From positions 124,001 to 188,000 of the forward strand of contig JAJZPM010000003.1 in NCBI GenBank assembly GCA_021811105.1: a stretch of DNA of 64,000 bases. The letters are read 5' to 3'. A program made the translations under genes and the position numbers. The DNA is from Nitrospirota bacterium. Its GTDB lineage: Bacteria; Nitrospirota; Thermodesulfovibrionia; Thermodesulfovibrionales; UBA6898. Below are positions 1 through 8,660 of the stretch, in pieces. Positions within the stretch are counted from its first letter, which is position 1, and each line of letters opens with the position of its first letter. The notes under the pieces are model-generated. The model had not been told where the DNA came from. It did no database searches and saw only the letters and a list, made by a program, of their open reading frames with translations.

Positions 1-2
1 GG

Positions 3-1142
3 GCTTCGAATGTCGCTGCTGGCTCTCAATACGGATACAGCCTGCTATGGGTCGTCACCCTCTCGACACTTATGCTCATCGTCCTTCAGCATAATGCCGC
101 GCATCTCGGGATCGTAACCGGGCTCTGCCTGGCGGAATCGTCCACAAAATTCCTGGGCAGGCGGACGGGCAGGCTCTTTCTCGGCAGCGCCATGGCCGCC
201 GCAGCAGCGACGGCGATGGCCGAGGTCCTCGGTGCCGCGATAGGCCTCAATATGCTCTTCGGCCTCCCGCTGAAGGCCGGGGCGACCGTCACCGCCGTTT
301 CCGCCGGCTACCTCCTCTTTTCGAACGGCTACCGGAGGCTCGAAAAATGGATCATCGTCTTCGTCTCGGTGATCGGCTTCTCCTTTCTCTTTGAACTCAG
401 CCTCGTGCATATCGGATGGAACGCGGCATTGAAGGGCTGGTCTGTTCCTTCGGTCCCCACCGGCTCTCTTCCGATCGTCATGAGCGTCCTTGGGGCGGTC
501 GTCATGCCGCATAACCTCTTTCTTCACTCGGAGATCATTCAGAGCAGACAATGGAACAGGAAAGGGGAGGAGATCATCGGCATGCAGTTGAAATACGAAT
601 TCGCCGACACGCTTCTCGCTATGATCGTGGGATGGGCGATCAACAGTGCGCTTATCATCATCGCAGCCACCATCTTTTATTCACGGGGTATGGTCGTAAC
701 CGACCTCGCCCAGGCAGACATCACCCTAAAGCCGCTTCTTGGGGATGCTGCACATATCATCTTCGCCGTCGCGCTGGTCCTCGCGGGTTTCTCTTCGTCC
801 GTGACCGCTGCGATGGCCGGCGGCAGTATCTTCGCCGGCATATTCGGGGAGCCGTTCGACATCTCGGACAACCACTCCCGGGCTGGCGCAGCGATCACCT
901 TTTCGGGGGCCGTCCTGATCGTCCTCTTTCTGCGAGACGCCTTCAGCGGCCTCATCTGGAGTCAGACCGTCCTCGCCGTTCAGCTTCCATGGACCATATT
1001 TTCGCAAATATCTCTTACGTCGTCGGAAAAGGTGATGGGAAAACATGTGAATTCTCCGACCGACAACGTCCTCCTCTGGTCAACGGCCGCAATCGTCTCT
1101 TTTCTCAACATTATGCTCGCCCTGGATATCCTCCGGGGATAA
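3..1142 (+). CDS. NRAMP-family divalent metal transporter, 5' truncated by window edge
   Basis: Inner-membrane importer of Mn2+/Fe2+-type ions driven by protons. The reading frame is already open at the first bases, so the true start lies upstream; 379 residues are visible. The sequence is almost wholly hydrophobic with repeated membrane spans. It carries the family motif MPHNLFLHS in the span that binds metal, and an early NAAHLGIVTG segment typical of the first helices. The family usually has 400-450 residues, so only the extreme N terminus (with the DPGN-type motif) is missing. It ends convergently with the ICMT-like gene, 46 bases away. The family call is firm; metal specificity cannot be read here. 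Confidence 0.93.
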   Translation, partial: ASNVAAGSQYGYSLLWVVTLSTLMLIVLQHNAAHLGIVTGLCLAESSTKFLGRRTGRLFLGSAMAAAAATAMAEVLGAAIGLNMLFGLPLKAGATVTAVSAGYLLFSNGYRRLEKWIIVFVSVIGFSFLFELSLVHIGWNAALKGWSVPSVPTGSLPIVMSVLGAVVMPHNLFLHSEIIQSRQWNRKGEEIIGMQLKYEFADTLLAMIVGWAINSALIIIAATIFYSRGMVVTDLAQADITLKPLLGDAAHIIFAVALVLAGFSSSVTAAMAGGSIFAGIFGEPFDISDNHSRAGAAITFSGAVLIVLFLRDAFSGLIWSQTVLAVQLPWTIFSQISLTSSEKVMGKHVNSPTDNVLLWSTAAIVSFLNIMLALDILRG

Positions 1143-1188
1143 GACACGCAGGACAACCACTGCTGCGTATCGTGCAAGAAGAGCTGTG

Positions 1189-1788
1189 CTACTTCTTCCC
1201 GATCCTCGGGAAATACCTCGGAACCTTTTTACGGTACTCGGCATAATCCGCTCCGAACCGTGTAAAGAGCTCCCGCTCTTCCAGCGGGACGACGAACGCG
1301 TTGATCACCGTGAAATCGAGAAGCGCCACGATCCCGACGGCCGCCACAGAGGTCAGGAGAAACATCCCCGCCAGCATCATGGTATGCGACAGATAGGTCG
1401 GGTGCCTCACGACGGAAAACACACCCTCCCTCACCAGCCTGTCCGATGTCCCGGGAGATATCTCCGGAATTCCCATAAGCCCGCGAAGGCTCAGGAGCAC
1501 TCCGGTCCTGATCTGAAGTGCAATCCCCGCCGCCAGCAAGAGAGCCCCCGCGGTCCGGACCGATAAAGGGAGATCAAACCGGTAATGAAGGAGCAGGCCC
1601 CGGTTGATAAAGATGACATACGCGAGCGGCGGCCAAAGGACAGCCGGCATAATATAGGTAAACTTGCCGAGACGCCTGAAGAGCCTTGGAAATCCATGGA
1701 CCGGGATCCAGAAAAGCGGAATGACGGGCCAAACCATGACAGTAGCCAGGGCAAGAAGATCAGTCAACGCCCTTCCCCGATAAAACAC
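1189..1788 (-). CDS. ICMT/PEMT-like integral membrane methyltransferase
   Basis: Membrane protein of 199 residues with about five hydrophobic spans. The C-terminal half has the isoprenylcysteine carboxyl methyltransferase fold signature: RHPTYLSH at residues 128-135, then an EER (170-172) and a YAEYRKKVPRYFP ending. These parts form the SAM pocket in the family, and substrates in bacteria are mostly unknown. The start overlaps the 3' end of the radical SAM gene by 25 bases, so the two are probably translated together. That pairing, with the short peptide upstream, suggests it may modify the same product; this is inference. A stand-alone lipid or isoprenoid methyltransferase is the alternative. 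Confidence 0.8.
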   Translation of the reverse strand: MFYRGRALTDLLALATVMVWPVIPLFWIPVHGFPRLFRRLGKFTYIMPAVLWPPLAYVIFINRGLLLHYRFDLPLSVRTAGALLLAAGIALQIRTGVLLSLRGLMGIPEISPGTSDRLVREGVFSVVRHPTYLSHTMMLAGMFLLTSVAAVGIVALLDFTVINAFVVPLEERELFTRFGADYAEYRKKVPRYFPRIGKK

Positions 1789-2813
1789 TGGGGATCCTCG
1801 GAAAGAAAATCAGGTTGGCCTTTGGCAGATGAATACGCATAGGCGATCGCACGGCAGCCCCTGCAGCCTGCCCACCTCCTGCAGTCACCGCATCTTCCCT
1901 TGTATCGGGTCCTGTCTCTGAGCGCCTCCAGCACCGGCGAAGAGGCCCACACTTCCCTGATCCTGTCATTTCTGACATTGCCTATGGGCACGAACAATCT
2001 TCTGCAGGGCACGATCGTCCCGTCGGGAAGAAAGGTCAGCCCGGACAGGCCGGCGGCACACCCTGCCGTCGCGACATCCCCGGAATCCTCTTCCGCAGTG
2101 CAGTTCATCTGTGACGCCACCGGGTCCCCGGTGACAATTTCAAGGCCTTTTGGATGAAGGGAAAAGATCTCCTCGTATATCTTCCTGACTTTTTCCTTTT
2201 CGATCATCCTGTCGATGAGCCCGAGCCCTCTGCCGGACGGGACAAGTCTCGAAAAACCGAGCCGCTGCACCCCGAGAGAAAGGGCGATCTCCACGAGATC
2301 CTGCAAGTGGCCCGAGTTCAGCTCCGACAACGTCGCGTTTATCGTCACCCTCAGACCTGCATCGAGGAGATGCCTGATCCCTTTTACGGATGCCGAAAAA
2401 CTTCCTTTTCCCCTGATCGTGTCATGCACATCCTCAGGCCCCTCCATGCTTATCTGTGCCCCTTTGACGGCCAGGCGCGAAAGCATCTTCGCCCTTCCTG
2501 CATCGATAAGGGTGCCGTTCGAAAGGAGATACAGGTCGAAACCCTTGTTCCGGATCGTTTCGAGGATCTCTGAGATATCGTGCCTTAGAAATGGTTCTCC
2601 GCCGGTGACGCTGACGCTCCGCGAAAAAGAGATACCATATGCCTCTGTCCAGGCTCCCAGCATCTCCGCAACCTCTTCCGCGACAGACCTGATCTCCTCC
2701 AGCGAAAGTTCTTCGCTTTTTCCGTCCGTCTGATAACAATGGGCGCATCTGAGGTTGCACCTTTCCGTCAGGTGCCACTGAATGAAGAATTCATGAGAAT
2801 TGGTTATTGACAT
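1764..2813 (-). CDS. Radical SAM/SPASM domain protein, possible peptide maturase
   Basis: Of 349 residues. The radical SAM cluster motif CNLRCAHC lies at residues 19-26 (C19, C23, C26), followed by the GGEPFLR motif near residue 73. The C-terminal third has a SPASM-type set of cysteines (a Cys before the FLPDGTIVPCRR strand, then CGDC, CRGC and a final Cys) that would hold one or two extra iron-sulfur clusters. SPASM enzymes commonly modify ribosomal peptides, or act in cofactor and heme synthesis. A 37-codon ORF lies 140 bases upstream on the same strand and an ICMT-like methyltransferase overlaps downstream. TGGTAAAAT, 14 bases before the ATG, resembles an extended -10 and could give separate transcription. 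A heme- or cofactor-modifying enzyme is the main alternative to a peptide maturase. Confidence 0.82.
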   Translation of the reverse strand: MSITNSHEFFIQWHLTERCNLRCAHCYQTDGKSEELSLEEIRSVAEEVAEMLGAWTEAYGISFSRSVSVTGGEPFLRHDISEILETIRNKGFDLYLLSNGTLIDAGRAKMLSRLAVKGAQISMEGPEDVHDTIRGKGSFSASVKGIRHLLDAGLRVTINATLSELNSGHLQDLVEIALSLGVQRLGFSRLVPSGRGLGLIDRMIEKEKVRKIYEEIFSLHPKGLEIVTGDPVASQMNCTAEEDSGDVATAGCAAGLSGLTFLPDGTIVPCRRLFVPIGNVRNDRIREVWASSPVLEALRDRTRYKGRCGDCRRWAGCRGCRAIAYAYSSAKGQPDFLSEDPQCFIGEGR

Positions 2814-2863
2814 GACTGTTTAGAATTGCTCTATTTTACCACTTGTTCATGGAACCAGGGAGG

Positions 2864-2906
2864 AGAAAAACCCGGCGGACAGGAAGTCTGCTCTTCCATA
2901 TCCGCC
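2864..2906 (-). terminator. Hairpin plus T-run between short peptide gene and radical SAM gene
   Basis: On the minus strand GGCGGA pairs with TCCGCC (outer arms 2901-2906 and 2874-2879) and GGAAG pairs with CTTCC inside; GGGTTTTT follows. This is the form of an intrinsic terminator. A second perfect hairpin, GTTGCC-ggtc-GGCAAC, lies just upstream at 2919-2934. Sitting between the peptide ORF and the enzyme gene, a leaky terminator would make more peptide mRNA than enzyme mRNA, as in many precursor/maturase operons. Confidence 0.6.
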
Positions 2907-2953
2907 TCACGAGATCTCGTTGCCGACCGGCAACTTCAGCTCTTTCAGCCCTT

Positions 2954-3067
2954 TCACTTGTGGCATACCTTGCCAGGGTTTTCCTTGGCTGCCTTCTGCA
3001 GACGCGACCAGAAGGCGGCTTCCTTGACAAGAGCCTCTCTGCTCAATGTCTTCTTCACCTGCTTCAC
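2954..3067 (-). CDS. Short Lys-rich peptide, candidate radical SAM substrate
   Basis: A 37-codon ORF starting with GTG directly behind a strong GGGAGGAGGAG ribosome site; a second in-frame GTG at 3058 would give 34 residues with even better spacing. The product is basic and probably helical, with an FW pair in the middle and a C-terminal end of ENPGKVCHK. It fills part of an otherwise gene-free gap of 460 bases between gspD and the radical SAM gene. It has a plausible sigma-70 promoter before it and a terminator-like hairpin after it. I do not recognise the family. Candidate function: precursor peptide modified by the neighbouring radical SAM/SPASM enzyme. A chance ORF remains possible. Confidence 0.5.
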   Translation of the reverse strand: MKQVKKTLSREALVKEAAFWSRLQKAAKENPGKVCHK

Positions 3068-3131
3068 CTCCTCCTCCCTTACAAGCCGTAATCGTGATCT
3101 GCGAAGCCTTCTTCCAAAAGGCCTTAATCCC

Positions 3132-3159
3132 AATTTACCTCGGAGGAAGAAAAAGTCAA
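3132..3159 (-). promoter_or_regulatory. Sigma-70-like promoter for the peptide/radical SAM operon
   Basis: On the minus strand TTGACT (3159-3154) is followed after 16 bases by TAAATT (3137-3132). It lies about 65 bases before the peptide start and after the end of gspD, so the short operon need not depend on readthrough from the secretion genes. Confidence 0.5.
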
Positions 3160-3274
3160 TCTTATTTTGTATGCCTGGAAATTCTTTTCAAGGACAGCCG
3201 GATTGGATCAGAGATGACGCGACTGCACGGGGGGCCACAATGACTGCAGTTCGGAAAAATGCCGGCAACTCCGC

Positions 3275-5293
3275 TCAGTCCGAGGGCTTACCGGAATACG
3301 CCGGTGACGGCGGCAACGGCGCAGGACCCTGCGACTTTTCGTCCCCGTTTCTCTCCTCCCTTTCTTTTCGCTCTATCCTCTCCTTAAGGCCCTTGACCCG
3401 CTCCTTCAACTCCTGAGTCAGGTCGTCGGCCTCCTCATAATTGCCGATCACGCGGGGGGTGACCATCAGGATCAATTCCTTTCTCGTATTCGTGTTCGTC
3501 GTCGATCCGAAGAGATAGCCCAATACAGGAAGGTCGCTGAGGAACGGGATGCCGTTGTGCGTCGTCTGCTTTGTCTCGTTGATTATGCCGCCCAGCACTA
3601 AGGTGTGGCCGTCCTGAACGATCGCCGTAGTCGTCGCCTTTCGCGTGGTAAACCCTTGGTAGTCCTGTCCTCCGATCGGGTAGGTCTTGCCGATATCGCT
3701 CACCTCCTGCACCAGCTTCAGCGTTACCTGTTTTTTATCGTTGATGTGAGGGGTAACGGTAAGGATCGTTCCTGCCAGCTTGAACTGCACCTGGGATGTC
3801 GCATTGACGGTAGTGCCGGTGGTGGCGATCGGCTGGGTTATTGCCGTTGCGACCGGCACCTCATCCGCAATCTCGATCTTCGCCTCTTTGTTGTCGAGCG
3901 CCAGGATGTGCGGGCTCGCGATCACGTTGAGCCTTCCGGAAGAGGCCGCGGCGGTGAGCAGCATATCGAACTTTCTCGGTGCGAGGATATTCGCAAAGGC
4001 GTTCACCGGCTGCGTCAGGATCTGGTCCGCGTTCGCGGGAAGCTGGAACCTGTTCGTATCGGTGTTGTACTGAAGCTTGCCGGTATTCTTATCGCTGAAC
4101 CCGCCGATGAGGTCGAAATCATAATCCCTGTTCGAGGTCTGCACTGAGGACTTGAGAAGCCATTCGATCCCGAACTGAGTACTGTTGTCGAGCGTGATCT
4201 CGGCTATAAGCACCTCGATGAGCACCTGTTTCGGCTGGACATCGAGTTTCTTGATAGTCTCCAGCAGGGAGAGATAGCCCCTCGGCGTCGTCTTGATCAG
4301 CAGGGCGTTTATATCTTCGTACGCCTCGATCTGCGGCTCTCCTTCTATCTCGCCCGCCAACCCTTCCTGGACAGAAGCGCCGGTCGGTGTCGGCGTCTGG
4401 GGCCTCTGGACACGGGCCCGCGTCGACTGCGCGGCGGGCACCGGGGGGACAGGAGAAGGTGCGGGACCGGTCGTCCTGACCGGCACACCCTCTCCCTTCT
4501 TGTTCACATAAATACTCTTGAGGATATCCATTAGCTTCTTCGCCTCACCGTTTTCGACGTAGTAGACGAAGGTCCTCACCGTGTCGCGTTCGGTGGCCGG
4601 GATATCAATCGCCTCGAGGACCTTCAGGAACTTCAGCATCCCCGCAGGGGGCGCAGTAATTATAAGCATATTGGAAGGCTCGTAGACGATTATGTCCGTC
4701 CCCCTCGGCATCAGGTTCCTGACGATATTGGCAACATCGCCCGCCTTCACGTACTCGAGCGGCACCTCCTGGGTCACGAAGCTCTGGTCTTTGGGAATGA
4801 CGGGCGCCTTCCCGGTCGCAACCGGAACAGGCTGCTGCTTTGCCGTGTCGATCGGCACTATTCTGTAGAAACTGCCGTACTTCACCGCAGTGAACCCATT
4901 CACCTCGAGTATCGTCTGAAAGGTTGCGAACAGTTCGCTCATGGGTATCTTGTTATAAGACTGGATCGTGATCTTGCCGGATACTCCCGGCGCGATAATA
5001 TAGTTGATCTTCAGCATCTCGCATATCGTCGCGATGACGGTTTCGACGTCGGTATTCTCGAAGTTGAGCATGACGTATTGCTCTTCCTGCTTCTTTTCGG
5101 CTGGCGCAGGCGTCTCGGTCTTTCCTTCCCCGGCCTTTTTCTCCCCGACCGTTTCCTTCTTCGGCCCCATCTCAGGCAGTTTCAGCTCCGCGGCGGGAGG
5201 CGCAGTGGTCTCGACCGGCTTCACAGCCTGTTTCGGTGCGCAGGAAAATACCGCGAATACCATAAGCATGACTGCGACTGTCTTATAGTTCAT
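3275..5293 (-). CDS. gspD: Type II secretion secretin GspD
   Basis: Outer-membrane secretin of the type II secretion channel, 672 residues. It begins with a lipoprotein signal whose lipobox cysteine is C18 (VFSCAP). A Pro/Glu/Lys-rich linker leads to N0/N1/N2 domains (from about residue 73), a Pro/Ala-rich insert (near 275-320), and the C-terminal secretin core with the conserved VPVATAI and final beta segments. A charged, Gly/Pro-ending tail closes it. The start overlaps the stop of the GspC-like gene by 4 bases (ATGA), at the end of a minus-strand gspE-K-L-M-C-D run. A lipidated secretin may assemble without a separate pilotin (inference). Confidence 0.93.
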   Translation of the reverse strand: MNYKTVAVMLMVFAVFSCAPKQAVKPVETTAPPAAELKLPEMGPKKETVGEKKAGEGKTETPAPAEKKQEEQYVMLNFENTDVETVIATICEMLKINYIIAPGVSGKITIQSYNKIPMSELFATFQTILEVNGFTAVKYGSFYRIVPIDTAKQQPVPVATGKAPVIPKDQSFVTQEVPLEYVKAGDVANIVRNLMPRGTDIIVYEPSNMLIITAPPAGMLKFLKVLEAIDIPATERDTVRTFVYYVENGEAKKLMDILKSIYVNKKGEGVPVRTTGPAPSPVPPVPAAQSTRARVQRPQTPTPTGASVQEGLAGEIEGEPQIEAYEDINALLIKTTPRGYLSLLETIKKLDVQPKQVLIEVLIAEITLDNSTQFGIEWLLKSSVQTSNRDYDFDLIGGFSDKNTGKLQYNTDTNRFQLPANADQILTQPVNAFANILAPRKFDMLLTAAASSGRLNVIASPHILALDNKEAKIEIADEVPVATAITQPIATTGTTVNATSQVQFKLAGTILTVTPHINDKKQVTLKLVQEVSDIGKTYPIGGQDYQGFTTRKATTTAIVQDGHTLVLGGIINETKQTTHNGIPFLSDLPVLGYLFGSTTNTNTRKELILMVTPRVIGNYEEADDLTQELKERVKGLKERIERKEREERNGDEKSQGPAPLPPSPAYSGKPSD

Positions 5294-5784
5294 TTCGCCA
5301 CCTTCGAGTTATCAATGGTCTTAATCCTCTCCAGGCTCAGATCGATATTTTCGCCGTTCCATTTTAGCACAGCCTGCCTCGCCGATACGCTAACTATTTC
5401 TGTCTTCTCGATTTTATCTCCTTTCCGGACCGCGACAGGCTTCGACTTGTCGATCTCGAGATACGCGACATAATCGCCGTAGGAATCGAGCACAATCCCC
5501 TTGAGCACAAACTCAGGCCTTTTTTCAGGCACCTGTGGAACAGACGAAACCGGTTTCTGTTCCCGGTATGTCCTTTCGGCGCTGAAGAGGTTTCTCCCGG
5601 CGATACCTTTGCTCCATGCCGGCCGATATACCACCCCGGCCCCCGCTTCGTGCCCCACCTGCCGGGGCCGCTCCACCGCAACCTCGGACAGCGGGTCCAG
5701 TAAAAGCGCCTGAGTGTAAAAATTCCAGACCGCATAAAGGAACAAAAAAAGGACAGCCGCAAGCATTGCGATCTTCCGTATCAT
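5290..5784 (-). CDS. gspC: Type II secretion inner-membrane protein, GspC/PilP-like
   Basis: 164 residues: a short cytoplasmic start, one membrane span (about 6-24), a linker with the HR-like SAERTYREQ region, and a C-terminal beta domain of about 70 residues (FVLKGIVLDSYGDYVAYLEI onward). This is the pattern of GspC and PilP, which link the inner-membrane platform to the secretin. No PDZ domain follows, so it is the short form. It overlaps gspD downstream and the gspM-like gene upstream by 4 bases each. Confidence 0.75.
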   Translation of the reverse strand: MIRKIAMLAAVLFLFLYAVWNFYTQALLLDPLSEVAVERPRQVGHEAGAGVVYRPAWSKGIAGRNLFSAERTYREQKPVSSVPQVPEKRPEFVLKGIVLDSYGDYVAYLEIDKSKPVAVRKGDKIEKTEIVSVSARQAVLKWNGENIDLSLERIKTIDNSKVAK

Positions 5785-6308
5785 AGCTTCGCCAGCCCCG
5801 ACAGCTGAATCTTGAACTTCAGGTCTTTCGTATTCTGCATGTTAGTGATGTTCAGCCCCAGCTTGTCTATCTTGATCATGAGGCCGTCCGCCTCGATCAA
5901 CCGCAGAAACTCGCTTATCCCTCTTATGCTCCCGTTGCCCTCGAAATATATCGGGATGCTCCGGTAGTCATTCACTTTTGAAGCCGCGAGGGGCCTTATG
6001 GTCAACACCTTAATACCGGCTTTTTCAGCGAGGTCGGAGACCTCACCCTGCAGTCTCGCAGCAGCGAGAAACTCCGATTTTTCCGCTATCAATCTCTTTT
6101 CCAGAACCTCCACTTCGCGGGAAACGGCCTGAATGCCTCCCCCCGTAGCAGCCGCCCCTTTCAGGTACAGCTCGTCCTTCTGCATCACGGCGTATGCCGC
6201 ATTCACGCGGTCTCTCAGAAGCTCCGATCCGGGTCTCAGGAAATAATACTCGAATGCCAGGACCGCCAGGACAAGGGCCACCCCAATAAGTGCATATCGC
6301 CTGCTCAC
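5781..6308 (-). CDS. gspM: Type II secretion assembly protein, GspM/PilO-like
   Basis: 175 residues with one N-terminal membrane span (about 6-23), a periplasmic coiled-coil stretch (about 30-95), then a ferredoxin-like alpha/beta domain to the end. This layout is shared by GspM and PilO, which pair with GspL/PilN in the inner-membrane platform. It overlaps gspL and gspC by 4 bases, giving translational coupling. Sequence is poorly conserved in the family, so the call rests on layout and position. Confidence 0.72.
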   Translation of the reverse strand: MSRRYALIGVALVLAVLAFEYYFLRPGSELLRDRVNAAYAVMQKDELYLKGAAATGGGIQAVSREVEVLEKRLIAEKSEFLAAARLQGEVSDLAEKAGIKVLTIRPLAASKVNDYRSIPIYFEGNGSIRGISEFLRLIEADGLMIKIDKLGLNITNMQNTKDLKFKIQLSGLAKL

Positions 6309-7573
6309 CGGCCTTCGACCTCCATCGTGAGAGCAAACCGTTCTTCACCATCGCGCGCGAGGATGGGGGCCGAAAAAGCGACGTTCTTGAACGCCTTCGA
6401 CTTTTCCAGCGCCGCGATCACCGAGGAGGTCTTGCGGGTGAATCCTTCGATCTCCACCTTACCCTTGTCGTCGACCGCTATATTGATCAGCCATGAGTCT
6501 TTCGGCAGCACCTCGCTCAGTTCGCTCATCGCCTTTATTGCCACATTGCTTTTTCCAAGGAAATCGCGGAGGGCATCTCTGTTATTCCGGAGCGCATCGA
6601 GCTTCTTCCTCTCCGCTAGGACGCCCGCCGCCCTTGCCCTGATGGCCCCCCCTTTCGCCTCGACGGCCTTCAGCGCGCTCCATTGCTTGTAATAGACTGT
6701 AATCCCGGTCAGAAGAAAGATCGCCAAAGAGGCTGCGGCCAATCCGCCGATGAGATAGGGGTAGGGGTCGGCTCCGGTCCTTGTCAGGTCTTCCGGCAGG
6801 AAGTCGAGGTTCAAAGAGTTCTTCCGCAGCGCCGAAAGGGCGAGGGCCCTCGGGACCGGGAAAGCGAATTTTCTGCCCCTGAACCTCTCCACCGTCGCAG
6901 CATCGACGTCGCCCATAAAATATACCCCGCCGGGATACAGCACCACAAGCCTCTCGATTTCCCGGGCAAGGTCCGCGTTCTTCGCAAAGGACTTCAGATA
7001 AAGCGGTGAGGAATCCTTTATCCCTGAGATTTCATAGCCGTCCCCCGCGCCGATCACAAAAAGGCCGTTCACGTTCTTCCCGGCCGCATCGAGCATGCTC
7101 CGGAGGGCAGAGAGAGTATTGCACCTCACCGAAGTGACCGCGATGCCGGCTGCCGCCGCCATATCCGTCATCCGGCGCACGACCTCTTTCTTGACCGAAA
7201 GGACCAGGACCTTGGTGCGGCCCGGCTCCCCGGGCAGGATGAAGAAATCGAAGAGATATTCATCGACGGGAAGCGGCAGGTGCTTCTCGAGTTCGAACAG
7301 GAGCGCCTTCTTCACATCACTCCTTTTCATCGCGGGCATGTCGACCACCTGATGAGAGAAACGCTGCAGCGGCAACCCGATGACGGCGACGTCCGGCGCA
7401 TGCTCCTTATTCCATTTCTCAAACGCCCCTGCGATGAAAAGGTCCCTCTCCTCCTCCGCCTCCGGGAGGACGAGGTTTTCGGACTTCACAGTCTTTTTCG
7501 CGACCAGCCCGTATTCGATAATTTCTGCCCCGAGCAGGTCCCGGCCCAAACTAACCCCTAATATTCTCCGCAC
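6305..7573 (-). CDS. gspL: Type II secretion protein GspL (PilM/PilN-like fusion)
   Basis: 422 residues: an actin-like cytoplasmic part (about 1-250, with MRRILGVSLGRDLLGAEII at the start), one membrane span near 255-285, and a periplasmic PilN-like domain (about 290-420, IAVDDKGKVEIEGFTRKTSS). GspL binds the GspE ATPase in the cytoplasm and GspM across the membrane. Its start overlaps the 3' end of gspK by 23 bases. Confidence 0.82.
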   Translation of the reverse strand: MRRILGVSLGRDLLGAEIIEYGLVAKKTVKSENLVLPEAEEERDLFIAGAFEKWNKEHAPDVAVIGLPLQRFSHQVVDMPAMKRSDVKKALLFELEKHLPLPVDEYLFDFFILPGEPGRTKVLVLSVKKEVVRRMTDMAAAAGIAVTSVRCNTLSALRSMLDAAGKNVNGLFVIGAGDGYEISGIKDSSPLYLKSFAKNADLAREIERLVVLYPGGVYFMGDVDAATVERFRGRKFAFPVPRALALSALRKNSLNLDFLPEDLTRTGADPYPYLIGGLAAASLAIFLLTGITVYYKQWSALKAVEAKGGAIRARAAGVLAERKKLDALRNNRDALRDFLGKSNVAIKAMSELSEVLPKDSWLINIAVDDKGKVEIEGFTRKTSSVIAALEKSKAFKNVAFSAPILARDGEERFALTMEVEGR

Positions 7574-8630
7574 TTTCTCTCCAATAAAGGGTTTGGATCT
7601 TGTATGTCCCGCCCGCCGGTTGCCGGTTTATGATCGCGACGACCTTTGAAGCGGGGCCTTTACTGTGCGCCCTGGCGGTCACTTCGATTCTCAGTACGCC
7701 CGAGGAAGTTGCGCCGAACCCGAGGCGGGCGAACTGCTCGGGCACGAAGGTGAAGCCCCCTGCCTCGGCGGTCCTCTGCTTCATCACCGCCTCTATTTCG
7801 AAATTGTCGAGACCTAGCATCGTCATCACGTCTTGGGAAACGGTATTGATATTCATGCCGCCCCTTCCGAACGTGGTGACAAGCGGCAGAAGGGGCTTGA
7901 TGTCCTTCGAACCGTAGAGGTATTCGGGTTTCATACCCTTCACGAGCAGCAGTTCCTCCGGCACGTCGAAAGGGCCGTGTTTCGCCGTATAAGGAGCCGA
8001 CAGAGATTCATAATAGTCATCCCCCGCACCAAGAAGTCGGTGGGTTTCCTTACTTGAGGGGTCCTTCCAGTCCTCGATGGAATCCATCAGCTCCGGTATG
8101 GCTTCTTCGGGTATCCCGGCATATTCCAGCAGACTCTTGAGGCGTTCCGGCTGGACATAATTGATATTGATCTTCGAATCCTCATCGGTAATCCGTATAT
8201 TCACCTCGCCGTCCCCCACGTTCCTCGTCCCGGTGACCGGAGGGGTGTCCCTGTCGACCCGGAAATTCCCGTCCGTGTCGAAAAAGTCGAAGCCGGGGTC
8301 CTTGTCGGACATCAGATACTGCAACGCCTCATGATATCCAGAAAGGGCCATATAGTAAGACTGCGTCTCCTCCTTGAGGTTTCGCGTACCCGCAGAATTC
8401 GCCCTGGATGAACCTAGATAATTAAGAGCGACGATGGTCAGCATGACGAGTATCCAGAGAACCATGATCAGCGCGATCCCTTCTTCATTAAGACGTGAGA
8501 CGTGAGCCGTAAGGCGTGAGGCACCTGAGGCAAGAAGGCGGCGGGCAGGACGAGCAATACGATCGCACTTCTCTATTTTGTGCTCTTTCACGTCCTCTTT
8601 CTGCATCCTGATCGTTTGATGTCTTGTCAT
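7551..8630 (-). CDS. gspK: Type II secretion minor pseudopilin GspK
   Basis: Large minor pseudopilin at the tip of the type II pseudopilus. The prepilin site is EEG before IALIMVLWILVMLTIVAL; position +5 is not Glu, which is the known exception in GspK. The later region (about 110-330) includes the helix-hairpin-helix-like domain of the family (SKININYVQPERLKSLL). The odd part is a leader of about 50 residues before the cleavage site: no ATG, GTG or TTG occurs in frame near it, so translation must begin at 8630 or at the ATG/GTG codons near 8606-8591. Part of this leader is encoded by a degenerate heptamer repeat (8490-8520). gspF to gspJ are not here. Confidence 0.85.
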   Translation of the reverse strand: MTRHQTIRMQKEDVKEHKIEKCDRIARPARRLLASGASRLTAHVSRLNEEGIALIMVLWILVMLTIVALNYLGSSRANSAGTRNLKEETQSYYMALSGYHEALQYLMSDKDPGFDFFDTDGNFRVDRDTPPVTGTRNVGDGEVNIRITDEDSKININYVQPERLKSLLEYAGIPEEAIPELMDSIEDWKDPSSKETHRLLGAGDDYYESLSAPYTAKHGPFDVPEELLLVKGMKPEYLYGSKDIKPLLPLVTTFGRGGMNINTVSQDVMTMLGLDNFEIEAVMKQRTAEAGGFTFVPEQFARLGFGATSSGVLRIEVTARAHSKGPASKVVAIINRQPAGGTYKIQTLYWRESAENIRG

Positions 8631-8658
8631 CTCACGTCTTACGCCTTACCCCTTACGT
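8490..8658. repeat. Inverted pair of tandem degenerate heptamers (consensus NCGTRAG)
   Basis: Near 8491-8520 the + strand reads ACGTGAG ACGTGAG CCGTAAG GCGTGAG. Near 8628-8657 the minus strand reads four related heptamers (CGTAAG, GGGTAAG, GCGTAAG, ACGTGAG). The arms face each other about 110 bases apart. The right arm fills the 30-base gspE-gspK gap and touches the gspK start; the left arm lies inside the gspK leader sequence. Confidence 0.7.
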
Positions 8659-8660
8659 TA

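Noticed and set aside
2826-3416. 196-codon + strand ORF antisense to the peptide and gspD
   Set aside because: Runs through the terminator hairpin and the end of gspD on the opposite strand; composition is not protein-like.
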